Assembly: GCA_036365455.1 (NCBI GenBank)
Contig: JAWQUS010000025.1
Location: 22,356,001 to 22,420,000, forward strand
DNA from: Macrosoma leucophasiata
Taxonomy: Eukaryota > Arthropoda > Insecta > Lepidoptera > Hedylidae
Reading direction: 5' to 3'
Length of the DNA: 64,000 nt
Shown here: positions 1 to 12,600 of the stretch, one piece after another
How positions within the stretch are numbered: the stretch's first letter is position 1
Layout of the letters: each line of letters opens with the position of its first letter
Made by a program: the position numbers and the translations under genes
Notes under the pieces: generated by a model
What the model saw: only the letters and a program-made list of their open reading frames with translations
What the model was told of the DNA's origin: nothing
Database searches by the model: none

Positions 1-954
1 CATTGTCTTTCGTTACTTCAATTCCATACATTTTTATTGTACTTTCTTTTATGTCTGGCAAGTGAATGGATGATTTTTGTATAGGCCCAGACATACCATT
101 ATGTTGTTTATTTATTCAACGCTCTAGACTGCTGAGAATCACTGCTCGCCCTGTAAAATTATGCATTAGGATATTTACATGTATTATAAATGAATATTTT
201 CAATGCACTAACAAGAAATCTTAAGCGGTGTACGTAGAGAGCGTAGAGCGTCAAATATAACTCATACTTGACGCTCAGCGCTCTCTACTCACATACCTTG
301 TTCTTAATTGTTAATAACTGTATACCCTGTATAACCCTTTATGTGCAATGTCACCCATTCTCTTTCTTCTTTTATCTTTTCTTTATTTTTACAATGGTAT
401 TCGTATTCAAATAAAACATATTTTCATCTTTTTTACGAACGCGATCGGAAATGCACTGTATGTTCGTAAATACCTCATTTTATACCATGATAATAAAATA
501 ATGAAATTGATTGTAGTCAGCTTATATCCCTATATAGTTAGTCCATAAAACACTGATTTGAGTTACCAGATGCATGAAGATTTTTCTATTAATGAATTTA
601 TTTATGGATTCTTTGTAACTTACAAAGTTTTCTCTTAATTTCACGTTTGTTAGTTTAAGCTACATACATAACTTAAATTTTCATACATTTTACAGGGCAC
701 AATCATAACAATACAAGTGTGGCATAAACTAATTTGTATATTAATTTAAATATAATAAAGGTTAAATAAGAAATGAACTGTTTACTCAAGAACTCGAGTC
801 GAGAAGAACGTAAAATGAATTCATGTATGTATATTATGTATTATCTATTGGACTATTGAAGTATAATCTGTATTCCTAATATTAAAGATAATACTGCCCA
901 TTTTCCAACCTCATATTAAGCATAGAGTAGTACACTAGCACAGTATCCAACATG
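1..954. other. AT-rich intergenic DNA
   Basis: No gene seen. The only structure is the hairpin at 234-288. A 66-codon open frame at 348-548 lacks any recognisable domain. Confidence 0.6.
234..288. other. Long hairpin, 21-bp arms
   Basis: 234-254 and 268-288 pair with two mismatches around a 13-nt loop (GTAGAGAGCG..GAGCGTCAA). No other feature explains it. Confidence 0.7.
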
Positions 955-1205
955 TAATATTGCATATCGATCTTAAGAATGAGACTTCGGCTTATCTCGG
1001 ATCTGCATAGCGATATCTGTTTCGCACCTTACCGAGGTGGTGGTGTACGTTTTGTTGTTCATTTTAGTCAAGTTTTGGCCAATACCTGACTGTCGGTGCT
1101 TACGTAGGCAGTGTGCAGCAGAGATAACGCTCTACGAAGTCGTTACTAGCCGATTGCCTCTTTCGTAGCGTCGTTGAGCAATATTTCTTGCTAGGTACTG
1201 TACTT
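955..1205 (+). repeat. Repeat with CTTCGGCTTAT.TCGG, copy 1
   Basis: ACTTCGGCTTATCTCGGATC, CAGTGTGCAGCAGAGATAAC and CTAGCCGATTG are shared with copies at 5563-6105 and 60060-60270. Confidence 0.65.
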
Positions 1206-1904
1206 TTTGGCACAAAGATAAAAGTCACGGCTAATCTAGTTGTTCTATCTGGGAACTGGCCGTTTGACCACATGGGCGCCTTAAGCGGTGTTAATAAATG
1301 ATATATTTAATTGATTTTGGACACGGGAAAGTTCCCCGACTACATATAAATTATGGCAATCAACTGCAGAATATACACTAGTAGATGGTACATCATTTAT
1401 GATTAATTGCATATTTTTCGATAAAAATTAGATGGAGTTACTTCAAAACACACACTTCAAAACAAAAACAATTAATGAAATTTCAAATTAAACAAATATC
1501 CAAATAATATTTAGTTGATGAAATCAGAACCTTCATTTTTTTAACAAAAAGTATGTATATTTTTCATAGTTCGTAGAACAATATCCAACTATATAATCTT
1601 TATAAATATGTGTTGTTTAGAATGCTAGAATCAATTTAATATTATATGTTAATACGTGTTGGGTCACGGACGAATCCAACAAATAAAAGATGATAAAAGA
1701 TAAACAATGTATAATTTGAATATGAACACAGAATTACAAAATGAATCAATTGTTTGTTAGGGAGCACGACCGGTGCAACCTTAGATATTACGCGTACTCG
1801 ACTGTTTCATGTTACTGCGACGCGTGTCGCGGAAACGGCTTGATAGGCAAATTAATTATATAATAAAAATATTAAACATTTTGTACGGTTGTATCGTACA
1901 ATAG
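1206..1904. other. AT-rich intergenic DNA
   Basis: I see no gene and no clear repeat boundary. Confidence 0.5.
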
Positions 1905-2400
1905 TGAAGTGAAAAATAATCGAGACGAATAACCGTTATGCGCTTTTGTAGGCTTTTACTGAAATAAAGAGAGCAGAAGAAAGTTGTCGATTAGCCTTAT
2001 TTTATAATGAAGACTGTTATGGTGGGATTCGTAGACCGCACTACGACTTTACTTGGACATAGAGTCGAACTTTCAGACGTATTATTCTATTTTTACTTGT
2101 TTTTTACCTATTCAAGATGTGATTTACAAAGTAATACCTGAATAAGAATTTAGACATGTCTATGAAACAAAATAAGCATCCTTTCGCCTCCAACTCAAAG
2201 TAAAGTCGTAGTGTGGTCTGTGAATCACGCCCTTATAATGTTCTCTCTTAGCAACAAATTAACAATCCATGAATCACGACTTTGAAATGTATCTTCTACA
2301 CTTTTATAGTAAGGTAGGAATTTAATTATTTAGACGCAATCGATATTACCTCAGAGCAAACTAACGCACAAATAAAGTTCATGTCGCCCTATTTTGATCT
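1905..2400 (+). repeat. 500-bp repeat with an inner inverted repeat, copy 1
   Basis: It shares long blocks with 22320-22815 (TACTGAAATAAAGAGAGCAG, TTAGCAACAA). Inside, GACCGCACTACGACTTTACT (about 2034) is inverted as AGTAAAGTCGTAGTGTGGTC (about 2200), so 2021-2231 folds like a MITE. Confidence 0.65.
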
Positions 2401-2798
2401 AGTAACACAGTAGTGAGGTATTCGTGTGTAAACATCGTTGTAAATTTGCCTTACTGTCCTTTTTTAGTATATGTAAATAGGGTTGCCATTCAAGTGGGAA
2501 AAAAAGTGTTGTGGAAATAACAATGGCGGTTTTGGTCTTGGACGTGTGCAGGGATAGAAATCATATAAAATAATTTATATATTTGTATCAACCTCTTCAC
2601 TATACAACTATACATTTTATGAACCTGGAGTAAATAATTCCATTATTTTATTTCCATTAAGAGTTTTGAAACGAACACCGCCATTTTAGAATAATGACAG
2701 TATGCGCCGTATGAACCATGAAGGTATAAAGATGGAGACAACACTCAGAATACGGGAGTGGCCCCATGTTCACGGTACGGCATACATAATATATATTA

Positions 2799-3023
2799 CT
2801 AGCTGTTGCCCGCGGCGCCGCCCGCGTGTATGTCGCGTAACCTGTGGAAACTCATCAAATCATCCCATGGCATCCCACAAGAACATTTTTTCAAAAACTA
2901 TCCTATGTGTTAATCTAAGTTACCCTCTATGTATGTGTCAAATTTCAATGAAAATCGGTACAGCAGTTTTTGCGTGAAGAAGTAACAAACATACAAACTT
3001 TCGCATTTATAATATTCGTACGA
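2799..3023 (-). mobile_element. Short Helitron
   Basis: On the minus strand it starts TCGTACGAATATTATAAATG after an A and ends GGGCAACAGCTAG before a T. It matches the 45.2-kb type. Confidence 0.75.
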
Positions 3024-3669
3024 TTCATACGATTCATTATGAAATAAAAGGTTCGAAGAAAACGTTTAATGATAATTTTAAATAGATCATCTATCAAGGT
3101 ACGCCTTCGGCCCGCCATTATTCTATACAATGCCAACTTATAAGTTAAATTAACTTGTAGACTGTAAATATTTTAAATCAAATGGTGAACTCAAATAAAT
3201 TATTAGCTTTTATAGCTTGACTTGTAAAACCTCTAAATCAATTTGGCAATCCATGTATTAAACTTTGAATGTATACCTATTTCTACACTGCCTGTCACTG
3301 CCTAGTGCCTATAATAAGCTATAATACTTGGTAAGTTGTGATGTCATCAAACATCGGCAAAGTCCGACTCGAAGTCGCAAACACAGGCTTCTGTACAGTT
3401 GTGTGATTTTCTATTACCTTATATCCATACACTGCTTGTAGCAATCTTTAGGTAAATTCTAAATAATTTATTCTATTATCCATATTTTTATTAAATTTCA
3501 GACTCAGTAGTATCGGATATAAAATAGTAATTTCGCGCCTATTTTCTTTACAACTCTTTTTGTTTTCTAATCTGCGGAAATGGCACCAATATTTGTAACT
3601 CATTTTTTTGTAGCACATCCATGTTTGTGGGTCACTTATTTACATAACAATATTTAGACATTAAACAAA
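3024..3669. other. AT-rich intergenic DNA
   Basis: I see no gene and no clear repeat here. Confidence 0.5.
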
Positions 3670-3763
3670 AAACGGAAAGAAAAATTTAATTCAGGCAGGA
3701 ATCGAACCTGCGACCTCAGGATAACCAGTCCAGCCGCTTTACCACTAAGTAGGACTTCGGTAG
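3670..3763 (-). repeat. tRNA-like sequence, likely a SINE head
   Basis: On the minus strand TTAGTGGTAAAGCGG (A-box) and GCAGGTTCGATTCCTGC (B-box/T-arm) sit at tRNA spacing. The acceptor arms do not pair, so it is not a working tRNA. A piece of the same family (TTCAGGC..GA.TCGAAC) occurs at 51705-51750. Confidence 0.6.
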
Positions 3764-4130
3764 CTAATTTCTAAGTTCACTCGCATGTGTTATTGCGTAA
3801 AATAAATAGTGCAATAACAATATTTGTTCCAAATTCAACTTATTAATTTTACATTTTGAAGTACGGAACCCGAAAAAGGCCGCTTATCTATATCGTATGT
3901 GCGAAGTAGCTGCGCCGTTTTCGCGAACTGTGACGTCTATGACGAACGATACAGAGACTATTATAATGATGACAGGCGCTAAGTAGAACGTATACATTAT
4001 GTCAAAAAGTGTGACACCGTCGATTAGCGCGCAATTCCGCGTAAGTTGCAAACGCTTTAAGACTTGAGTCTTGTTCGTTATTTCAACTTAATTAACATTA
4101 TAAAGTAATCATTATTGTGATTAGGACTTT

Positions 4131-4375
4131 TGTAATGATGGTAGCAAACAAGCATGCAATTCACGTGGATGTTAAGTGACAACTGCAGCCTATACATAGA
4201 CATCTTAACAAAAATCGGATGTCCAAATGCGAATGCGTTGTCATGTCACCCCTGAAGTCTACTATGGATAAGTTCCATTTATCGACCGCAACCGGAACTA
4301 GATAGGGCTTAACAATACCATTTGGTGGTAGAGTTTTGGTAATGCGATGATGCAACGCCAGTACATACCAGTAGA
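4131..4375 (-). repeat. 290-bp repeat, diverged copy
   Basis: GGTAGCAAACAAGCATGCAA and ATACCATTTGGTGGTAGAG match the inverted form of the repeat. Confidence 0.55.
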
Positions 4376-4848
4376 CTTAAGCGGCACTGCGGGCTTATCG
4401 ACGAAATATGACAAAGTTACATATTCTGTTATTATCTATCCATGTCACTATTTTTAACATTAATGATCATGTCACAAAAGCCTTATATTCATGTTTAAAG
4501 TTTTATCATAAATAGATCTATGTGTTCAGTGTGTTGATCAACTGTTGCTTAATAAAATCTTGCCATGAATATGCGACTTTAGGAAGAGATAATAATGATA
4601 CTAAAATGATTATGATACCGAAAGGCGGGTACATATTTGCGGAATGTAACATGCAATGTAACACTAATGCAAGAATTTGTCTTCCACATTGTCGCAATGT
4701 ATCATACAATGCAACAGAATTCCCATAGTGAGGACGGCTTGCGAGCACGAACCGTGCATTACAAATCGTGCGCGCCGCGATTCGCTATTTGTGTTTTTTT
4801 CCAAACACAAAGGGGTCGCGCAGTGTGCACGGAGCGTCAGTGTAGCAG

Positions 4849-4994
4849 TAGTAACACACGACCGGATTCGGTCCGCCGGACCGAACGTGCCGACCACACC
4901 CGCACGAACGGACCGAATCGGACACACGATCAGCTTGGTTCGGAGCGTACCGAATCCCCTATCCGCTCCGTACCAAATCCGGACTGTGTTACTA
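4849..4994. mobile_element. GC-rich MITE with TAGTAACACA ends
   Basis: Inverted ends TAGTAACACA/TGTGTTACTA extend into CCGGATTCGGTCC-type repeats. It is 146 bp and unusually GC-rich for the area. Related to 62334-62574. Confidence 0.65.
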
Positions 4995-4999
4995 CTATT

Positions 5000-5562
5000 A
5001 CTGTGGAACGCGTGTTCTCGATAGACAGAGCTATGTTCGCCGCGCGCATGCCGAAAACAATGTTGAGCACGTGCTCGGTTCGTGCGCGCCCTGCATCCAG
5101 CACTTATGAAATGCTCTTTTCATGTTACACTTCGCAAATCTGTACTCACCTTAATATTGAATGATAGTTAGAATTATAAATTTTAGAATTGTTAACACTT
5201 ATTTTTTCACCTAACAGTTTTATTTAATTGTATCTTTTATTCGCGCTCTAGTATCTGTTTAGGCTCTAATGATTGTTGCTAATCACTATATATTTTGGAA
5301 CCTTTTCCATATATTGTATGAAGATAATCATTCCGTGAATATCTTCTGATTCTGTTTTACACATAATTTATTTTGAATTTATTATGTTCACATAAAAAAA
5401 AACAATGAAATTGTACGAATTCATTTTTTTTATTTTAATAAATTTTATTTTAAAAAAGGTGTTAATGTTTTATTGTTACACGGCGTGCCATAAATTATTT
5501 TATTTGTGATCGACAGTATTTTAAAATGTATGACGAGGAAATAGACCTCCTATGAATGTTAT
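5000..5562. other. Intergenic DNA, GC-rich then AT-rich
   Basis: To about 5110 the sequence is GC-rich and may belong to a larger element around the MITE at 4849: GAGCACGAACCGTGC near 4741 is loosely inverted near 5075. After that I see only AT-rich DNA. Confidence 0.4.
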
Positions 5563-6105
5563 ATGTACATCGATCTTAGGGAAGGAAACTTCGGCTTATT
5601 TCGGGTCAGTATAGCGTTATCTCTTTCGTACCTTACCTATGTGCCGTGCCGTTTGTCGACCGTTTCAATCAAGTTTAGGTTAGTGTGCAGCAGAGATAAC
5701 ATAGTTATGGTATATGGATGGTTATTAGAAATTATGGTTATTAATTGACTACTGATTATATAAATAGGTTCATATTAGATCTGATATCTGTGTGTCACCA
5801 GGTAGATTCCGGTAGAAAACCAGCGTCAGGCTCCAACCTGACTTATGCTGAACCGGCATCTATTTGGTGCAGCCGTGAGACACTGTTTAACCCTTTTTTT
5901 TATTTGTCTGTATACGTGTAGAATAATTGTTATTTTTGTGTGTTATGTCGCTTTGTTTTTGATGTATGTCTATTGTTTGGGTCACAGGTCACAGGTCTCA
6001 CGACTGGACCAATAAAGTGTCTTCCTTTCTTTTTATAATGCTCTACGTTGTCTAAACTAGCCGATTGTGTCTTGCGTAGACTCGATGTGCAATACTAATA
6101 AATTT
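5563..6105 (+). repeat. Same repeat, copy 2, interrupted by a 338-bp insert
   Basis: The repeat reads to GCAGAGATAAC (about 5698) and resumes at GCTCTACGTTG (about 6037). The insert holds GGTAGATTCCGGTAGAAAACC and ends with AATAAAGTGTCTTCC, like a retroposon tail. Confidence 0.6.
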
Positions 6106-6618
6106 GTAAGTGGGCTATGCATAAACCAAAAATAACAAAAAGGTGTTAGGAATGGCCAAATAATAAAAGAAAGTTCTGCAAAGGTGTTTTTATCTATACA
6201 GGTTAATTAGAAAAAATATGGACTTGTCAATATGTAGGTATTTAATATGATTTAAATGCACTTGCTTGTCTATCTATTATATTTTATTTAACTGTAATAT
6301 TGCTGCATATATCATTTTATTAATTAATGAAGTACTTAATTCATTTAAAATGCAGGTGCTTATAAATAAATTACGTACCAAGGCAATGGATCAATTGCGT
6401 TCGCTGCAGTGAATTAGCAATTATACAGCAAAATATATAATACCGAAATACACAAACAAGTCTTACAGTTAACATAGATATCTGCCAGAGAACTCTACTT
6501 ATTTGTCACAGAGATGACATGTTATTCTATAAAAGTTACTAGGATATCCCGAACGAATGTTACCTTATAATAACCAAATCTAGAAACATGTTATCATAAA
6601 AAGCACTAAGTAAATTCC
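6106..6618. other. Cubilin 3' flank
   Basis: AT-rich. A minus-strand AATAAA occurs at about 6314, about 300 bases past the stop; a nearer one was not seen. Confidence 0.4.
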
Positions 6619-9600
6619 TTATAATATACCAACGAAATCAGCAACCCAGCCTCTACCACCGTTATTCATTGAAGTTACGAATACAATCTTAACATAATTG
6701 TCACTGCTCGTGTAGTCCGCCGGGACTTCATCGCAAAAAGTAGATATGACATTTCCATCCCGATCAACCAATTGCACATAATTTTGTTCACATACTCTTC
6801 CTAACTCGAATACTGCGAAATGTAATTTCAAGCGTGTGTTAGCTGGTGTCTCTAGCTCCCACGCGCACGATGACTTTTTACGATATGCGTCAGGGTACAA
6901 CGGACTCATGACTCTTCCTAACTCGTTGTGTAACCGCCCACCACACCCTCGCCCCTTATCTGTCGTCACATAGTTCAAATCGTAAGTCACCTGATCAGAT
7001 CCTACGTGATTATTACGTAACAGCAGGTATCTACCGCTTGAGAACACTGCTGTGTTTTCTTCAAAATCCTTAACAATTTTCTTAAGTAACGGCGAATTTG
7101 CTGTGGCCCCGTCGAATATTTCTAAATAGAAATTCTCATTCCAAAAATCTGGCATTGCATTCATGAAATAAACAGAAATTGTATGATTTTCGACTGCCGT
7201 TATCAATGTGTAACAGTCTTCCCGCTTGTCTTCGTCATCCACTTGATAAATTACTTGCACTCTTCCCTGATCTTCTGTGTAATTTCTGCCACAGAAACCA
7301 GCAAACGATACTTCAATTTCAAAGCCTTTATGTTGCGAGGCAATCGACTCTGAAGCAGTTTGAAGGTCTATTGTTACGCTTCGATATACATAAAAATCTG
7401 CAGATTTTTTTGTACCGCAAATTATAAAATGTTTGGGGAAATTAAATTCTGAGTCATAATAATTATGCGAAAAGAAATTGTCGGTCTCATAATTCTTGAT
7501 AAAATTTGTCCCAAGACTTCCGTTATACATATCGACCTTTCCTGTAATAGTCAACTTATCACGGTCACAACGGCCCGATGAGCTAGGAAGTAAATCTATG
7601 TTACGCACAGCAATATGAATTAAATTGTAATTATTTTCGCCGGCATCCAAGTAATAAATACAGTGTAAACCTCTAAGAATAGAACCGGTTTCATAGCCGG
7701 GAGAGGTAAAACGTTGAACCGTTTTCGAGATTGCAATTCGAGACAAACCGCACGTTGGACGTTGCACAGTTAACATTGCTTCGAATCCAGAGCTCGCAAT
7801 TTCACCATCAGTCGATAGACGTACTGCCATAACGTTCACTGATGATAATACTTGTATAGGTAAATTGTGACCGCAGTATCTCCCTATTAACAAGCTACTT
7901 GGAGTTAAACCATCTCTTAGTTCTACAAAATCACAATCACATTTACTGAAACCCAAAGCGGTTTGGTTTACATTATAGCAGGGAGCTATGTGGAAAGAAG
8001 TAAATTTGAGATTTATAACATAATTTACTGGTGCAGTGATTTCCCAAAGGCAATCCAAATAATTCTCATATACTACAGTGCTATCTATAAAAGGAGACCG
8101 TAAACTGAAGGGAGACGTAGATGTCAAGTTTATTCGTCCACCACAACCAACGCCTGCCGAATACGTAAAGAAAACTTGGACGCGGAATCCTTTGTAGTTT
8201 AAATTTGAATCGCTTACAAATTGGAGAACCGCCATGTTACCATTTGTTCGTATAACTGTTTCTGAATCGTCATGACCACACAATAAGGCTAGTCTTTGGT
8301 CGTAATTTATAATCCTGCCGTCATATACAGCCACGTAATCATTATAACACTCGGGATTACTCTCTAAATCAATTTCTATAAATTTCATAACAATAACTTT
8401 ATTTAAAGGTGCCTCCACTACCCATGTACAGTTCATATTGTCTCCGTATGTATCAGTGGGGCCAGAAGATAAAAGTGTAGCTTCCTTAACATTACCCCCA
8501 CAACGTGATATAGAGTAGGATAATTTAAAACCCCTTTTATTAGTCGTTACATCGGTTTTTAAGACTATCTTCAAACTGTCACTTACGCGTATAACCGGAG
8601 GTAATTCAGTCCCACAGTACACCTCGTAGAAAAACACGTACATATTTGGTGAACTCACGGTAACGTTATCATAATCACACTTGGGAAAAGGACCTTCTAT
8701 ATCGAAGTCAAGAAACTTAGCAACGATCTTTTGGTTGGGTGCTGTTATCTCATATGTACAGTCTAAATACGGAGCATAATGTGAATTGAATCCGGGGCTA
8801 TATAATATTTGATCTTCTTCCGTTGCGACAACCTTTTCTCCACAAATGGATTTCCACGTAGCTTTAAATCCATCTAAATGAATCTCTTCGTTTGTTCGAA
8901 GTTCAATTTTCATACGATTATGTGTTGAGTTGATGGCTGCTGGTGGTTGTCGACCGCATAATCTATGTTTTTCCGAATATTCGTCATTTTCCCAATCGTA
9001 GATAATAATTACATCTTTTGTGCAGTTAGGTGAACTTTCTATAACAAATCTCTCTATGAACTGTAACGAAATTCTATAGCCGATTTCAGCCTTTATTTCC
9101 CATATACACTCCTGATTATCGTAGTAATATTTGGGATAATTCGGAGACATGAATATGCGGTCGAAATGAGTCAGAACTCCACCACAGGCCTTGTTAACAG
9201 TTTTTGTCATTAATTTTAAATTAGTGTGATTTTGAGGCCCCGAGTGATACTGTATATAAGAATACCTGAATGAGATTATAAGTCGACCGTCTGGTATTTG
9301 TCCTTTACAATAGTTAGCGATAGCTGGACTTAATTCGCTTAATTCTCGATTTATTTGTATGAATTCATCTTTACAATCTAAATTGAAACTGCCTTCCAAC
9401 TGTATTTCCACACTTACTCCAACGGGAGTGACTAGAACCCAGGCGCACTCCAACGATTGATTATTATTCAGTGAAAAATTCAGAATATTTTTAGCTTCTT
9501 CCCCTATATGTACAATCCCTCCACATGGTTGCAGTTTCCACTCCAGTTGAAAATTAAGTGGCTTAGTTGTCAGTTGCATTGCGTTAAAATTAACTGAAGA

Positions 9601-12600
9601 TGCAGGTATCCTAAACGAATGTTTCGTGTTGTTACCGCAAACGTTTCGGTTGTAAGTTAAACCAACTTCTAAAATAACTGACCGAATAGTAACTCTTGAA
9701 TTAAAAAATCTACACTCACCACTTTTTGCATACGAATTAATTGTTATGGTAACGTAAAGTGTGTTCAATGATAAATCACTATCATCATTTACGTATTTAT
9801 AGTTCCATTCGCAGGAATATGGTCGATCAAGATCTGGAGACTTAATTTCTCCGGTCAATCCGCCTATATCACTTCCGCATAATGCTTGTTGGTCAGAACT
9901 AAATTTAGCTTTGAAGCGGTGCTGCAATTTGGTGAAACCTTTTGAAAACAAATATATAGCGAGATTGCTTTCTGAAGATTCAAACACTAACGGTGTTTGT
10001 GACCCATTATTGCGTTCTGACGGCACATAGTCTATCAGCGATTGGAGCTTTATATCGTTGTAAAAACTTATCACCTGGTTATTGGTATTAAAATCCATGA
10101 GTTCAAGACGTATTCTTCGTCTTTTGTCAGGGACGGTAATAGTCCAATGGCAATTCCGGAGCGTTGTCAATCTTGGATAGCCAGGAGTCGTTAAAAATCC
10201 TTCTGAAGTAGTTAATCTACCTCCACAGGAGGGCTTCGACGAATTAAATGTTAGACGAAAACCTTCACTGTCCGATATTTGTGTCCATTCACTTACTTTA
10301 CCGATATACAATTTCACTTTAACTTGATTTGACAATGATTCCGTCATAACCGGTAACTCAAGCATATCTGAATTGCAAAATGTTTTAATTATAGTAGCTG
10401 TGTTATTCAAAGGTAGAATTTCTTCGATAGTAAGTTTTGTCGCACATGGATCTTCTGAATCTGGAAGATTAAAGTCTTTCATGTTAAGTGTCATGATATG
10501 ATCAGGTGTAGAAATGATATGCCATTCACACGTTGATCCTGCTGGCAAAGTGATCATATGCGGGAAACCGGGTGAAATTATTTCACCGTATCGCGACATA
10601 ATTGTACCGCCACAAATGTCGATTGAAACATTTGCTTTGAATCCATTTCTTGGTTCAGATAATTGTGTTACATATTTGATATACATAGCATTGCCAGTGG
10701 TTTTAATGGTACCTGGTCTTTTACCGCACAATCGCCCTCTGATCGACGGTGCCAAATGTGTAAGTCCATCCTTAATTTCAATAGATTCGAACGAACAAGA
10801 GTCTCTTTGATCTACATCAAATCTGTCTATAAAATCAATGCGTAATATTTCACCTGGTGGTCCAGTAAATACCCAAATACACTCGAGGTATGGAGCTGGT
10901 ATGGATGGATAATTAGGTGTGTTAATGATTTCCCAGCTATGACTAGCGTCCAATATCGAGGTCACACCACAGACAATAGTCTGTTCTTCAAAGTGTAACT
11001 TAAAATTTTGAAATGAAAGTAACTGTTTTGTCATCAAAGTAACGTAACTGATAAATACTGCATTACTGGAAGATACAATATCAGTCCTGTTTTCAAATGA
11101 AACACCACAAAATTTACCATTTCCTAAAAGTGGAGCTTCTTGAGAATCACCATTTCGCAGTATTACATAAGTGCTACATTCGTCATTGGTGATATTAAAA
11201 TGAACAAAATCAAGTTTGATAGTTCGACCTGGTCGTGACTTTATTGTCCAGTTACATCGGATTTTCAGCTCGTTGAAATTTATTAAGTCAAACCATGTAA
11301 TTTGCAATGTTCCAGATGTGTTTTCTTCTATATTTCCGCAAATAGATCTAACTTTTGCTCGGAAACCTTTACGGACTATTGAAGCATCTGTTTTAAATAT
11401 CACTTTCATATACTTAGAGTTAGTGTCTATATTTTCCTGAGCAGCTTCAGACAAGCAAATAGCATCCTTTGTTGTTTTCCATTGAGATGCTGAATTTGAC
11501 GAATAAATTGAAATGCGATCAGCGAAACAACTTGGTGTTTCTTCCATGATTATTTCATCAAAATAAATTCTTAAGTGATGACCTGGACTTGCTTCAAATA
11601 TCCATTCACAGATTAGATTAATGTCATAATTTTCTGGATAGTTCGGTGAGTTGAATGTGATCATATTTTCAGGTGAAACGATCTGTGAAACATTTGATCC
11701 ACAAGTCACAAATTCGTTGGGTTCAGCGATTATTTGATTCGATTTGGTCCACGTCATATAAAAAAGGGAACCCATATTGGAGTTGTCCATTTTGAAAACT
11801 ATAAATATAACAGATGATGATGATTTTACGGTTTGAACTTCATTTCTAATTATACCACATATTTCTTGGAGGAGTGGTGCTGTATCGTCGTAGCCGTCGT
11901 AAATGGACAAATAATTATTACATCTGTTCCCATATTTATGTATTTCCACATTATTTATATCAAGAGTTATGGTGTTTGATCCACTAGTTATAATACGCCA
12001 CGTATATACCCCTGTTCCGTCATATGAAATCGGATAAAGTGGAGACGCGATTGCTCCGTGGTCTTTTTCTATAATTTCGTTACCATGTAGAAAACCGTAA
12101 TGGATGAGAAAGCCTCGACGCGAATCTTTATTATCACTGTGAAATTTGATGTACAATTTGGACCCGACTGTCGTATTAGTGGGTATTTCGTTTCCGCAAT
12201 AAACACTTAATAGTGGACCGATACCACTGTGCTCACGTATTTCCAAATAGTCTAGATTGCAACCCTCAGAATCTTCTATATCGAAAGTTTCAAATGTAAC
12301 GTACACTCTATTACCTGGAGACGTTTTTAATAACCATTCACAATCGATACTGACCGGATAGGAATTAGGATAATTGGGAGAAGCTAAAGATCCTTCTTCA
12401 GATGTTAAAGTGCCGCCGCAAGCTTCAGTGAGAGAAGAGTAATGAGCAGAGAATTTCCCGTTAATGACATTAGCATATGTACCCAGCTCTATAGTTAACG
12501 AGTTACCGTGGCTGACTACTGTAGGTGGTACTTTTCGACCACAAAATTCCTCTATCAAGGGTGCATTACTGTCTATTCCATCTAAAACACGGAGAAATGA

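Noticed and set aside
3686..3756. Functional tRNA gene on the minus strand
   Set aside because: The T-arm is good but the acceptor arms do not pair, and another partial copy exists.
4637..5164. 175-codon and 115-codon frames
   Set aside because: They lie over the GC-rich MITE and its flanks; inverted repeats explain the composition.
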